Counted from the first letter of the stretch, positions 25,904-34,984 are shown. The stretch: DNA of 64,000 nucleotides from JBBSBY01 sp038250835 (GCA_038250835.1 JBBSBY010000003.1:42960-106959); one strand, 5' to 3'. Numbers and translations: made by a program. The notes: generated by a model from the letters alone, not told the origin.

Positions 25904-26242
25904 ATGAAACAGAAAGTTGAAAAGACAATGTCACTAACCGCCGACGATCAAGGAGTGATCACTTACGAACTCAACCAGAACTCAGGCCCGATGAAAGTTA
26001 CCATAACCAAGATGCAGTTGGAGCTGGTTGGATCGAACTCCGATAAGAAATATCCTTTCTCCTGTTCCATAAACGGAACTCAGTTGGTGGACGGCGAAAT
26101 TTGCGAAGGCGCAATCATGGCCGTTGAACCCGCTTTTAAAGCAAGAGGGGCGGTTAATGTATCTTTACGTAGCGCAGGCTACACCCCTGCGGAGACAAAA
26201 GAGTTTAGGGTTGAAGTGGATTTAAACCTGGGCTTTATTTAG
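25904..26242 (+). CDS. Hypothetical protein, 112 residues
   Basis: A soluble, beta-rich looking protein without cysteine-rich or membrane segments. The ATG at 25904 has GGAGGG six bases upstream and is favoured over an earlier in-frame start at 25886. The middle reads KYPFSCSINGTQLVDGEICEGAIMAVEPAFKARGAVNVSLRSAG, with two Cys that could pair. The alternating hydrophobic pattern suggests an immunoglobulin-like or beta-sandwich fold, but I recognise no family. It is transcribed alone. Confidence 0.55.
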   Translation: MKQKVEKTMSLTADDQGVITYELNQNSGPMKVTITKMQLELVGSNSDKKYPFSCSINGTQLVDGEICEGAIMAVEPAFKARGAVNVSLRSAGYTPAETKEFRVEVDLNLGFI

Positions 26243-26310
26243 TCGTATATTCCTGATTGCTTCTGAATCTTTGTAGTCGGTTGCGCACCAATAATTACGC
26301 AATCCAAAAG

Positions 26311-26619
26311 TTAAGGAGAGCAATCAATGGATGTAACATATACACTGACGCCTTCGGTTCCATCCTGAGCGGTTAGAACGTCAAATCCGAGTTCCTTTAG
26401 CATTTCCGACAATAAAGTTCGGATAATTTCCTCGTCGTCTATTACAAGAATGGTTCCTGTCGAGACACGGCTACAATCTGCCGGTTGGCATGTTTGCCGG
26501 GTTTCAACACCCGACCCAAACCACTTAAATTCAATATCTCTCGGAACATTATGGACATCGTTTAATCGATGAATTTTGTTCCTGTTGTCCACATTCGGGA
26601 GGTCTGAAAAATATCTCAA
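26311..26619 (-). pseudogene. Broken response-regulator receiver fragment
   Basis: The frame carries the start of a CheY-like receiver domain: GTILVIDDEEIIRTLLSEMLKELGFDVLTAQDGTEGVSVYV. It has the acidic pair of strand 1 but stops before the phospho-acceptor Asp and the Lys of strand 5. The residues before it (GVETRQTCQPADCSRVSTG) look like the linker of a hybrid kinase rather than a normal N-terminus. It is therefore a remnant of a longer signalling gene. No ribosome binding site or partner kinase is nearby. Confidence 0.65.
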
Positions 26620-27130
26620 TATTGTGATACTTACATCCTTAAAGATTGCCTGCGCTATTGATACATAATTTCAGGCTAAAATGAGAATTCCCGCTGAGAA
26701 GCTTAACGAATCGCAGCTTGGGTTCATCGGGCAAATGCGTTCTCGGCAATGTGACGCCGGACCGATGGGACAGCCGAGTCGAAAAAAGCGGAGGTCGTGA
26801 CGCTGTGGAAAATAAGGCTTATGCGCATGACAAAGCGCAAGCATATCCTCGGTTGCTATAAACATTGCGCCGTCTCGAACCTGAGGTTATCTCCATCGAC
26901 TGTGGTCCTTATTATAACCTTTTTTATCGTAAATAGAAGTAGTTGCAGCTTACTTTACATATAGGATTGTCCATGACATCATGTACTTGTGGGAAACGCG
27001 CTCAGGGCTCCCTACCGTGCACCCATTTTCACTGGGAGATCGCGGCGTTCTCCGTCATTTTCCCATAAAATGGAGTCAAATTTCATGCCCTACGTTGGGG
27101 CTCGGTAACCCGCCGTATGCAGGAAGTCAG
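26620..27130. other. Intergenic region before the Ctp protease
   Basis: No convincing gene. A 64-codon minus-strand frame (26671-26865) lacks a recognisable protein. The protease frame is open upstream to 26981, but those 50 residues have no signal-peptide character. The region probably contains decayed signalling-gene sequence continuing from the receiver fragment. Confidence 0.4.
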
Positions 27131-28528
27131 TTGACTAAATTAATATTGTGTTCTCTATTTTCTTCTTTGATGTTTATTGCTTCGGGATTGCTCCAACTTC
27201 AAGCATCGGATCGGCTCTTCACTGCCGCCGCCGGCATAACATCGTCGACCCATCGTCCGGGCGCCGACTCCTTTGAATTATATGACACCGTCATTCGCCT
27301 CATGCGCGAATATTACGTCGATAAAATAGACGAAAACAAATTGTTTGCAGATTCTGCGGCTGCCCTGCAATTTATATTGCCGCCTGAATGCGGGGAAAAA
27401 GCGCCTGCATACGGTGAAATCGCCGGCGGTCCGGCCAAGGCCCTGAAACAGTTATTGAGCTATGCTTCAAAGAATTGCGGATCTGAACTTGAAAGTCTCA
27501 TTGTATTTTCTCTAAATAGAATTTTAGCTCGTTTGGATCCAAATACGTCGATTTTAGATCCTCAAACTTTGAGGGAAATTAAAATCGGCGCAACAGGGAA
27601 ATTCGGCGGCATAGGCATGGTCGTTGATCAGAAGGAGGGGGATTACGTAGTAGTCGGCGCTTTCGATGGGTCGCCGGCTCAAAAGGCAGGCATAAAGGCC
27701 GGCGACATTGTGTTGCAGATAGACGGACATGAACTTCACGATTTACCGTTAATAGATGTGCTTAGGAAAGTGCGGGGGTCGGCAGGGTCAATCATGACTC
27801 TGAAACTTCAGGCGCCGGGCAGCGATCAGGCGAGGCTACTTAAAATCAAGCGTAGAATAATTCACGTTCCGCCGGTTCGCAGCGCTCTTTTGGATTCCAA
27901 TATCGGTTACCTTCGCCTCGTGAATTTCCAAGAAACCTCCATGAAAGAAACGGTGAAGGCGCTGAATGGATTTTGGAACGCCCACGGCGAAGCTCCTGCC
28001 GGCATTATACTGGATCTGAGAGATAATCCGGGAGGATTGTTTGGTGAAGCGATCCAAATTGCCAATATTTTCATGAATTCAGGTCGAATAACTTCCATTG
28101 AGGGGAGAAACGCCAAACTTAATAAAGAGTTTTCAGCAACCGGCAAGAGTAACTTTCCAGACATTCCTATTGTAGTTTTGATAAACAAGGGCAGCGCCAG
28201 CGCATCGGAAATCTTGGCCGGGGCTTTGCAAGGAAGATCTAATGTGGTGGTGGCAGGTCGCCGCAGTTTCGGCAAGGCTTCCGTCCAGGCTGTGTTCCCG
28301 CTGAAGAACGGTATGGCTTTTAGGATCACTACGGCGCACTATTATACCGCGGACGGTAGAAATATAGATAAGAGAGGCCTTGAACCGGATATTGAGCTGA
28401 CTGATGATTATACGAGGCCTGAGCTTCTGAAACCAAATGAAATTGAGCACGACGCTTGGGTGAAAGAGGCATGCGAAATAATTTTCACCGGTGGCGCGGA
28501 CAAACCGGTGTTTGACACACTATTCTAG
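27131..28528 (+). CDS. C-terminal processing protease (S41, CtpA-like)
   Basis: A periplasmic S41 protease. From the TTG at 27131 (AGGAAG five bases upstream) it has 465 residues and starts with a signal peptide (LTKLILCSLFSSLMFIASGLL). A PDZ domain follows (GGIGMVVDQKEGDYVVVGAFDGSPAQKAGIKAGDIVLQIDG). The catalytic Ser is in NKGSASASEILAGAL and the catalytic Lys in GRRSFGKASVQ, with ILDLRDNPGG between. Such enzymes trim or degrade periplasmic proteins and act on cell-wall hydrolases. The start is uncertain because the same frame runs 50 codons further up. Confidence 0.9.
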   Translation: MTKLILCSLFSSLMFIASGLLQLQASDRLFTAAAGITSSTHRPGADSFELYDTVIRLMREYYVDKIDENKLFADSAAALQFILPPECGEKAPAYGEIAGGPAKALKQLLSYASKNCGSELESLIVFSLNRILARLDPNTSILDPQTLREIKIGATGKFGGIGMVVDQKEGDYVVVGAFDGSPAQKAGIKAGDIVLQIDGHELHDLPLIDVLRKVRGSAGSIMTLKLQAPGSDQARLLKIKRRIIHVPPVRSALLDSNIGYLRLVNFQETSMKETVKALNGFWNAHGEAPAGIILDLRDNPGGLFGEAIQIANIFMNSGRITSIEGRNAKLNKEFSATGKSNFPDIPIVVLINKGSASASEILAGALQGRSNVVVAGRRSFGKASVQAVFPLKNGMAFRITTAHYYTADGRNIDKRGLEPDIELTDDYTRPELLKPNEIEHDAWVKEACEIIFTGGADKPVFDTLF

Positions 28529-28930
28529 CTTCTGTACACTCCGGTGTTTAGCGTTACGAAGTTAAAATGTGCCCGTTAGACTAAATCGCACAAAATATTC
28601 TTGTATAAAGAGCATCTACCCCCCTGTCGAATTCGACGCAGAGCGCCGACTTGCAAAATAAACTCCCGCCATCACTACCCGTCTGCTGACACTCAGGTAA
28701 TTTCCGCAATTCTCTCACATTCCATCCTCACATTAAAAAGGGTGTGAGACAGGATCTCACTACAACAAGGAGAGACGGTTTGGCCTCCGTTGATGTGAAA
28801 TCAAGCTTTACTAAAGTTCATCCGGGCTACTTGAGCGCTGCTTACAGAGTCCCCTTCTTAAGCTTGATCTTTTGTCGACGGAAAACTATATTGTCCGATG
28901 GTACACAATCCATAGCAGAGATGAAACAGA
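28529..28930. other. Intergenic region before carB
   Basis: About 400 bases with no supported gene. It includes a 12-base palindrome GTCGAATTCGAC near 28626 and a possible hairpin between TCTCACA (about 28714) and TGTGAGA (about 28744). An open frame at 28744-29010 overlaps carB in another phase and is not protein-like. The carB promoter should lie here; I see no convincing PyrR or terminator-type attenuator. Confidence 0.45.
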
Positions 28931-31900
28931 ATGCCCAAAAGAACAGATATAAAGTCCATACTCCTCATCGGGTCCGGGCCTATCATTATAGGTCAAGCCT
29001 GCGAATTTGATTATTCTGGAACCCAGGCTATAAAAGCCTTAAAGGAGGAGGGTTATCGGGTAATACTGGTTAATTCCAATCCCGCCACAATCATGACCGA
29101 TCCGGAGTTTGCCGATTCCACTTATATTGAACCACTGAAACTCGACATACTAACAAGGATCATAGAAAAAGAACGACCTGACGCTTTGCTGCCGACGCTC
29201 GGCGGCCAAACCGCTTTGAACAGGGCACTTGAGCTGCATGATGCGGGGGTGCTCGACAAATTTAATGTGGAACTCATAGGTGCGGGTATTGAAGCGATCA
29301 ATAAGGCGGAAGATCGTGACCTGTTCAAAATCGCAATGGGCAATATTGGATTAGATTTACCCAAAAGTGGTTACGCTCAAGATATGGAACACGCCTGGCA
29401 AATAGCACGCGATGTTGGTTTCCCGAACGTCATCAGACCTTCATTTACCCTTGGAGGCGCCGGCGGAAATATAGCCTACACGGAAGAAAGATTTGAAGAA
29501 CTGGTGAAGTGGGGCATGGAATTGTCTCCGGTCGGCAGAGTGCTTATCGAAGAATCCGTATTGGGCTGGAAAGAATTTGAACTCGAGGTTATGAGGGACC
29601 TTGCCGACAATGTAGTAATCATCTGTTCAATAGAAAACTTCGATCCAATGGGCGTCCACACCGGCGATTCAATAACGGTTGCGCCGGCGCAAACTCTTAC
29701 GGACAAAGAGTATCAGATACTGCGAGACCAGTCAGTCGCCATTATTCGCGAAATCGGTGTCGCTACCGGCGGCTCGAACATACAGTTTGCCGTAAATCCT
29801 GAGAACGGCAGAGTGGTAGTCATAGAAATGAATCCCAGGGTGAGCAGATCGAGCGCGCTGGCTTCAAAAGCTACCGGCTTTCCCATAGCTAAAATAGCCG
29901 CAAAGCTTGCCGTTGGTTATACTCTCGATGAAATAGCGAATGATATCACCTTGAAAACTCCGGCCAGTTTCGAGCCCACTATTGATTATGTAGTCACCAA
30001 AATCCCGAGGTTCGCGTTTGAAAAATTTCCAGGCGCGGACAACACCCTCACAACGCAGATGAAATCAGTTGGAGAAGCAATGGCCATGGGTAGAACCTTT
30101 AAGGAGTCTTTCCAAAAAGCCTTGCGATCACTCGAAATAGATGTTTACGGCCTGGAGAGAAAACTGCCCCACGGATTATCCAAAGATGAGATTTTGGCCA
30201 AAGTCGCCCATCCCACACCGGAGAGGATTTTCCATATAGCAGACGCAATGAGAGAAGGTCTTTCGATTGATGAGATCTACAAAGCCTGCGCGGTGGACCC
30301 GTGGTTCTTAAGTCAGATATTGCAAATCATTGAAATGGAAGCGGAAATAGCCAAGCCGCAGTGGCTTGGACCACATCAAGCGAAAGAAAATTTAAAACTA
30401 GCGAAATCGTATGGGTTTTCCGATATCAGACTGGCCGACCTTACGGGCAAAACTGAACAAGAAATCAGAAATCTGAGAGACGAGCTGGATATTAAACCAG
30501 TTTATAAACGCGTAGATACGTGCGCCGCGGAGTTCGAGGCCCACACTCCTTATCTTTATTCCACTTATGAAGAAGAAGACGAGGCTGATCCCACGACTCA
30601 AAAGAAAATCATGATTTTGGGTGGTGGTCCGAACAGAATAGGGCAGGGTATTGAGTTTGATTACTGTTGCGTCCACGGAGCTTTTGCCCTCAAAGAAGAC
30701 AATTTTGAAACAATCATGGTGAACTGCAATCCCGAAACCGTAAGCACGGACTATGACACCAGCGATCGTTTGTATTTTGAACCCTTAACGCTTGAGGACG
30801 TGTTGGCAATAGTTGACCGTGAAAAGCCGGACGGAGTGATCGTTCAGTTTGGCGGGCAAACTCCGTTGAAATTGGCGGCGCCTCTATTCAAGCTGGGCGC
30901 TCCAATAATCGGAACGTCGCCCGACGCCATTGATCGCGCCGAAGATCGCAAGCGATTCAAGGATTTGTTACAAAAGCTTGGAATAAAGCAGCCCCCCAAC
31001 GATATCGCTCATTCCTATCCTGAAGTCATGGAAGTTGCAAAACGTATAGGATTTCCGCTTGTGGTGCGTCCTTCTTACGTGCTTGGCGGCAGAGCCATGG
31101 AAATTGTTCACAACGAAGATGATCTAACACTGTATTTGACCAATGTAATCCAGGCTTCCCCGGAACATCCAATTCTTGTTGACGGATACCTAACCGGCGC
31201 CGTTGAAATAGATGTCGACGCCGTATCCGATGGTGAGGATGTAGTCATCGGTGGGATTATGGAGCATATTGAGGAAGCGGGAGTGCATTCCGGAGATAGT
31301 TCCTGCTCATTGCCGCCATACAGCGTGGGACGCTACCATATGGACGAAATCAGGCGTATTACTCGGATGCTTGCAATAGAACTCGGCGTAAAAGGTCTGA
31401 TGAATTTGCAGCTCGCCATAATGGACGGGGAAGTCTTTGTCCTGGAGGTAAATCCACGCGCTTCCCGCACAGTGCCTTTCGTATCAAAGGCAATCGGAGT
31501 CCCGTTGGCCAAAATAGCCGCCAGAGTTATGGCCGGCAAGAAACTCAAGGAGTTGGGCTTTACAAGGGAAGTGCTTCCCAGCCATGTCAGTGTTAAAGAA
31601 GCGGTTTTTCCGTTCATTAAGTTTTCTGGAGTGGATGTGATTCTCGGTCCGGAAATGAAGTCAACCGGTGAAGTCATGGGGATTGACGAGGAGTTCGGCC
31701 TTGCTTTCCTAAAATCTCAGTACAGCACTGATTTTCCCATTCCTAGAAATGGCAAAGTTTTTTTGAGCGTAGCCGACAAGGACAAAAAACTGGCAATAAT
31801 CGTCGCAAAAAGACTTTATGAATGCGGTTTTACTTTTGTTTGCACGGACGGGACGGGCAAAGCCCTTCAAGGTTCCGGAATTCCATGCGATATGGTTGGA

Positions 31901-32161
31901 AAGGTGCACGAGGACAGCGGGGATACGCATGCAATTGATCTCATCAACGAAGGCTCAATCAACCTGGTAGTAAACACATCATCGGACAAGCAGTCTTTCA
32001 AAGACTCATTCCGCATCAGACAGGCGGCATTAAACCACAACGTCCCTTACATGACGACCTTAGCCGGCGCCAATGCCCTGTCTTTAGGATTAAGGGCCAT
32101 CCACCGAGGGGACCATTTTCGCGTGAAATCTCTTCAAACATATCACGCCGTCGGCAATTAA
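28931..32161 (+). CDS. carB: Carbamoyl-phosphate synthase large subunit
   Basis: The 1076-residue synthase subunit makes carbamoyl phosphate from ammonia, bicarbonate and two ATP for arginine and pyrimidine synthesis. It has the duplicated ATP-grasp layout: the first half has SGPIIIGQACEFDYSGTQA and RPSFTLGGAGGNIAYTEE, the second GPNRIGQGIEFDYCCVHGAF and RPSYVLGGRAMEIVHNE. A C-terminal methylglyoxal-synthase-like allosteric domain (about 935-1076) ends with NTSSDKQSFKDSFRIRQAAL. Full length. The glutaminase partner carA is not adjacent, so the subunits are encoded apart. Confidence 0.97.
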   Translation: MPKRTDIKSILLIGSGPIIIGQACEFDYSGTQAIKALKEEGYRVILVNSNPATIMTDPEFADSTYIEPLKLDILTRIIEKERPDALLPTLGGQTALNRALELHDAGVLDKFNVELIGAGIEAINKAEDRDLFKIAMGNIGLDLPKSGYAQDMEHAWQIARDVGFPNVIRPSFTLGGAGGNIAYTEERFEELVKWGMELSPVGRVLIEESVLGWKEFELEVMRDLADNVVIICSIENFDPMGVHTGDSITVAPAQTLTDKEYQILRDQSVAIIREIGVATGGSNIQFAVNPENGRVVVIEMNPRVSRSSALASKATGFPIAKIAAKLAVGYTLDEIANDITLKTPASFEPTIDYVVTKIPRFAFEKFPGADNTLTTQMKSVGEAMAMGRTFKESFQKALRSLEIDVYGLERKLPHGLSKDEILAKVAHPTPERIFHIADAMREGLSIDEIYKACAVDPWFLSQILQIIEMEAEIAKPQWLGPHQAKENLKLAKSYGFSDIRLADLTGKTEQEIRNLRDELDIKPVYKRVDTCAAEFEAHTPYLYSTYEEEDEADPTTQKKIMILGGGPNRIGQGIEFDYCCVHGAFALKEDNFETIMVNCNPETVSTDYDTSDRLYFEPLTLEDVLAIVDREKPDGVIVQFGGQTPLKLAAPLFKLGAPIIGTSPDAIDRAEDRKRFKDLLQKLGIKQPPNDIAHSYPEVMEVAKRIGFPLVVRPSYVLGGRAMEIVHNEDDLTLYLTNVIQASPEHPILVDGYLTGAVEIDVDAVSDGEDVVIGGIMEHIEEAGVHSGDSSCSLPPYSVGRYHMDEIRRITRMLAIELGVKGLMNLQLAIMDGEVFVLEVNPRASRTVPFVSKAIGVPLAKIAARVMAGKKLKELGFTREVLPSHVSVKEAVFPFIKFSGVDVILGPEMKSTGEVMGIDEEFGLAFLKSQYSTDFPIPRNGKVFLSVADKDKKLAIIVAKRLYECGFTFVCTDGTGKALQGSGIPCDMVGKVHEDSGDTHAIDLINEGSINLVVNTSSDKQSFKDSFRIRQAALNHNVPYMTTLAGANALSLGLRAIHRGDHFRVKSLQTYHAVGN

Positions 32162-32167
32162 TATGGG

Positions 32168-32581
32168 TTAACGCGTTGTAGGTCTACCGCCGAATCTATT
32201 CACAAGCCGGCACCAGGTAGATGCGCCGAGAATTGCCGCGCCTATGAAAACGGAACCCAAATCTTTGCCGGCTATGAGATGAGCATGCAGATGAAAAATC
32301 ATCTGTCCACCGCCTTTGTTCACATTTATGAAGAATCTATAGCCGGAATGATAAACTCCTAAATCCCAGGCGAGTTTTTTTGCCGTCTTCCCCATGTGAC
32401 TGAGTAAACTATTGCCGTCCGGCAGATCATTTAAAGTGGGCACGTGTTCTTTGGGCACAATGAGGATATGTATAGGCGCAGTCGGCCTTGCGTCCCAAAA
32501 CGCGCAAACAAGCTCGTCTTCATAGACCTTTTGAGCGGGCGCGGCTCCCTCTATAATTTTACAAAAGATGCAATCATCCAT
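32168..32581 (-). CDS. HIT-family protein, second of a tandem pair
   Basis: A histidine-triad nucleotide hydrolase-like protein of 137 residues. It shows DDCIFCKIIEGAAPAQKVYEDE with the CxxC that binds zinc, APIHILIVPKEHVPTLND, and the catalytic HLHAHLIAG with NVNKGGGQ before it. After residue about 115 it has an extra C-terminal segment (GSVFIGAAILGASTWCRLVNRF) not found in its neighbour; this resembles a hydrophobic helix. The start at MDDC is preferred over an earlier ATG. It follows the sister HIT gene by seven bases. Members hydrolyse adenosine phosphoramidates; the exact substrate is unknown. Confidence 0.9.
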   Translation of the reverse strand: MDDCIFCKIIEGAAPAQKVYEDELVCAFWDARPTAPIHILIVPKEHVPTLNDLPDGNSLLSHMGKTAKKLAWDLGVYHSGYRFFINVNKGGGQMIFHLHAHLIAGKDLGSVFIGAAILGASTWCRLVNRFGGRPTTR

Positions 32582-32588
32582 AGTATAC

Positions 32589-32927
32589 CTATTTTGCGCC
32601 GCCAAACTTCGAAATTATATGGGCGTGAAGATGAAAGATCACTTGGCCGCCGCCTTTGTTCACATTTATGAAGAACCGATACCCATCGTCCGCAACTCCA
32701 AATTGAGTCGCTATTTTCGTCGCCACTTGCCCAATGTGAGCAAGAATATTATTATCTGGTGGAATATCGTTCAATGTGGGGATGTGCTCACGCGGGACGA
32801 TAAGCACATGTATGGGGGCTACCGGTTTGGCGTCTTTGAACGCGACGACCTTATCGTCCGAGTAAACCATTTCAGCGGGCGTCTCGCCCCCGATTATGCG
32901 ACAAAAAATGCAATTAGAGTCCGACAT
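32589..32927 (-). CDS. HIT-family protein (HinT-like), first of a tandem pair
   Basis: A 112-residue HinT-type protein with NCIFCRIIGGETPAEMVYSDDKVVAFKD, APIHVLIVPREHIPTLND and the catalytic triad HLHAHIIS, in which the middle His is the nucleophile. It is standard length. It lies just upstream of the longer paralogue, and the two share long identical stretches, for example YRFFINVNKGGGQ, so a local duplication is likely. The pair forms a small minus-strand operon convergent with carB. Confidence 0.92.
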   Translation of the reverse strand: MSDSNCIFCRIIGGETPAEMVYSDDKVVAFKDAKPVAPIHVLIVPREHIPTLNDIPPDNNILAHIGQVATKIATQFGVADDGYRFFINVNKGGGQVIFHLHAHIISKFGGAK

Positions 32928-33059
32928 GCTTTAATCCTAACATAATGAGTAGTGCGTAAAGATTATATTGCGATACTCGTTCAAATCAAGAGTCAACCCC
33001 GCGGCGATCTGCGTGGTGAGTTGACGTTATTTCAATATGTCCCTGAATAAAGGTGATTG

Positions 33060-33485
33060 ATGTCTGAAAACATGAAAATATTTGATGAAGTGGAAGAAAT
33101 GATAACCTCCGCTGAAAAAAAGCAGTTTTCCGAAAAAGTTATTGAACATTTTCATAATCCCAGAAATTACGGAAAATTAGACAACTACGATTGTTACACT
33201 TACATGACAGGGATTTGCGGTGATACCGTGGGTTTTTTCCTCAAGCTGTCTGAAGGCAAAATTGAGCGAATAGGTTATGAGACGGACGGATGCGGTCCCA
33301 CCGTAGCGTGCGCAAGCGCCTTGTCTTGCATGGCCGAGGGTCTTAGTTTTGCGGAGGCTATGTCCATGCAGGGGAAGGATCTTGTGGACTATCTCGACGG
33401 CTTGCCCATCGAAAATACCCATTGCGCGGATCTGGCGGTTAACACTTTGAAAGGCGCTCTCGAGAAATGCAATACTGATTCGTAG
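33060..33485 (+). CDS. IscU/NifU N-terminal-type Fe-S scaffold
   Basis: A single-domain scaffold of 141 residues, paralogous to the N-terminal third of the NifU at 4246. It contains EHFHNPRNYGKLDNYD, the first Cys in TGICGDTVGFFL, the second in TDGCGPTVACASALS and the third in NTHCADLAVNTL, the positions that hold the nascent cluster in IscU. The stretch before EHFHNP is a charged N-terminal extension of about 25 residues. The ATG at 33060 is preferred over the TTG just before it. It stands alone, without a cysteine desulfurase, so it probably shares NifS or acts as a cluster carrier. Confidence 0.88.
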   Translation: MSENMKIFDEVEEMITSAEKKQFSEKVIEHFHNPRNYGKLDNYDCYTYMTGICGDTVGFFLKLSEGKIERIGYETDGCGPTVACASALSCMAEGLSFAEAMSMQGKDLVDYLDGLPIENTHCADLAVNTLKGALEKCNTDS

Positions 33486-33669
33486 TAGTTTCGTAATCCT
33501 TCGGTCCGTTCTCCAGCTTTGGAGAAGCTCAGAGAGATGATCTTCAATTGCTGGTATGATTTACCGAGATTAAACGTGTATCTTCATTTAAATTCAGGTA
33601 GCCCGCTTGAGAAACAAACAACTGAGAGCCGGCTTTGGGCGCCGCCGGGGTTTTGTTTCAGATTCGGGT

Positions 33670-34089
33670 TTATTCTCCGATAATTTTTACCAGAACGCGT
33701 TTGCGTCTTCCTCCGTCGAACTCACCATAAAAGATCTGCTCCCAGGGCCCGAAGTCCAGCTTCCCTTTGGTGATTGCGACTACAACTTCTCTACCCATTA
33801 CTTGACGCTTGAGATGCGCGTCGCCATTGTCTTCTCCTGTCCTGTTATGTAGATATTGATTTATCGGTTCATGGGGCGCCAGTTTTTCCAGCCATTTTTC
33901 ATAGTCTTTGTGCAGCCCGGATTCATCATCGTTTATGAAAACTGACGCTGTTATGTGCATGGCGTTAACTAGGCACAGACCTTCCATTACTCCGCTTTCC
34001 CGTATCGCGTCGGCCACCTCGGAAGTAATATTAATGAATTCCCTGCGGGCGCGAACATTAAACCACAACTCTTTTCGATGACTTTTCAT
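33670..34089 (-). CDS. YjbQ/UPF0047-family protein
   Basis: A 139-residue protein of the YjbQ family, which has been linked to secondary thiamine-phosphate synthase activity, though its normal role is unclear. Family blocks are ELWFNVRARREFINITSEVADAIRESG, ITASVFINDDESGLHKDYEKWL, NRTGEDNGDAHLKRQVMG and GPWEQIFYGEFDGGRRKRVLVKI. Length is normal. It is a single gene, divergent from the CBS-domain gene and convergent with the scaffold gene. Confidence 0.9.
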   Translation of the reverse strand: MKSHRKELWFNVRARREFINITSEVADAIRESGVMEGLCLVNAMHITASVFINDDESGLHKDYEKWLEKLAPHEPINQYLHNRTGEDNGDAHLKRQVMGREVVVAITKGKLDFGPWEQIFYGEFDGGRRKRVLVKIIGE

Positions 34090-34187
34090 GTTATGCTCCC
34101 TTATAATCCATAAGATCTAAACTTTCCGAAATCAAATCTATGGACAACGGCTAAGTTATGGCCGGTCGATAGTCATATGGAGGGAAT

Positions 34188-34634
34188 ATGCCGAAAATAG
34201 CTGATATAATGACCAAAGATGTTATCACTGTTACGCCTGAAACCGGACTCAGAGATCTTGCTGAGATTTTCTTCACAAAGCAGGTCAATGGTGTCCCGGT
34301 AATAGATGAAAAAGGCCAGGTGCTCGGAGTCGTATGTGAGTCGGACCTGGTAAAGCAAAATAAACCTCTCCACATTCCGACCGTATTTTTCATTTTGGAC
34401 TCATGGATTCCATTAGAGAATCCCTGGAGATTGCAGAAAGATTACAAAAGGTTGGCAGCGACAAAAGTAGAGGATATTTACTCACGTCCCGCTGTCTGCG
34501 TTGAACCTAATATGGACGCTACAGAAGCGGCTACAATAATGAGTGAAAAAAAATACTACACGCTTCCCGTAGTAGAGGACGGGAAACTTGTCGGGATAAT
34601 AGGGAAAGCCGACCTGATAAAGCTGTTGGTGTAG
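34188..34634 (+). CDS. Two-CBS-domain protein
   Basis: A 148-residue protein made of a Bateman pair: CBS1 about residues 1-60 (ADIMTKDVITVTPETGLRDLAEIF, VNGVPVIDEKGQVLGVVCESDLV) and CBS2 about 92-148 (VEDIYSRPAVCVEPNMDATEAATIM, YYTLPVVEDGKLVGIIGKADLI). CBS pairs bind adenine nucleotides and report energy state. Here there is no catalytic domain, so the target is unknown. The strong site GGAGGG lies six bases before the ATG. A candidate small RNA is encoded about 130 bases downstream. Confidence 0.9.
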   Translation: MPKIADIMTKDVITVTPETGLRDLAEIFFTKQVNGVPVIDEKGQVLGVVCESDLVKQNKPLHIPTVFFILDSWIPLENPWRLQKDYKRLAATKVEDIYSRPAVCVEPNMDATEAATIMSEKKYYTLPVVEDGKLVGIIGKADLIKLLV

Positions 34635-34733
34635 CTAAAACATAGAACAGACAATAAACTCATGTTATTCAAAGAGATAGAGATATGTATTAATGTAAAA
34701 TATAAAAAAGATTATAATATGCTTTAATTTATG

Positions 34734-34762
34734 TTGACAAGTTCTCGATATCATGGTTTAAG
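34734..34762 (+). promoter_or_regulatory. Candidate promoter for a small RNA
   Basis: TTGACA (34734-34739), a 17-base spacer and TTTAAG (34757-34762, four of six matches to the -10 consensus). No coding frame follows; a structured element with a terminator does. Confidence 0.45.
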
Positions 34763-34763
34763 C

Positions 34764-34863
34764 GTTTTCACACGACGGGAGGCGTAGCCCGAAGTGTAAA
34801 ACATACCTTTTCCCCCATTGCGAAGCCCCGGTTCTCATCCTCCTTTCCGGGGCTTTGATTTTT
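34764..34863 (+). ncRNA. Candidate structured small RNA
   Basis: About 100 bases downstream of the promoter-like site and ending in an intrinsic terminator. The first element pairs GTTTT and ACAC (34764-34773) with GTGT and AAAAC (34794-34802). It has an internal GA/AA loop and an inner stem CGGG/CCCG (34776-34779 with 34788-34791) closed by the loop AGGCGTAG. A C-rich single strand (CCTTTTCCCCC) then leads to the terminator hairpin. The next gene downstream is convergent, so this is not a 5' leader. It matches no RNA family I can name. Confidence 0.4.
34823..34863 (+). terminator. Intrinsic terminator
   Basis: A nine-base perfect stem AAGCCCCGG/CCGGGGCTT (34823-34831 with 34847-34855), a 15-base loop, and TGATTTTTC after it. 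It ends either the candidate small RNA or read-through from the CBS-domain gene. Confidence 0.8.
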
Positions 34864-34925
34864 CGAATACTCACCCCGAAATGTTTCCCATAGGTTCCGT
34901 CCCACAGTTTTGTCATATATAGGTT

Positions 34926-34984
34926 TATCGAAAGTTCCGTCGAATAAAGCCTCTGCCCGTCTCAGCGAAAGCTCATGAGCGTAA
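34926..34984. repeat. Dispersed repeat, copy C (partial)
   Basis: It shares ATCGAAAGTTCCGTCGAA, TAAAGCCTCTG and CAGCGAAAGCTCATGAGCG with the left part of the copies at 12342 and 45924. The remainder up to 35193 has no gene; it contains a CCCCCTGATAAGGCGGATTTAGGGG stretch of simple inverted character but no supported function. Confidence 0.55.

Noticed and set aside
28744..29010. 88-codon frame before and into carB
   Set aside because: It overlaps the carB start in another phase and looks random.
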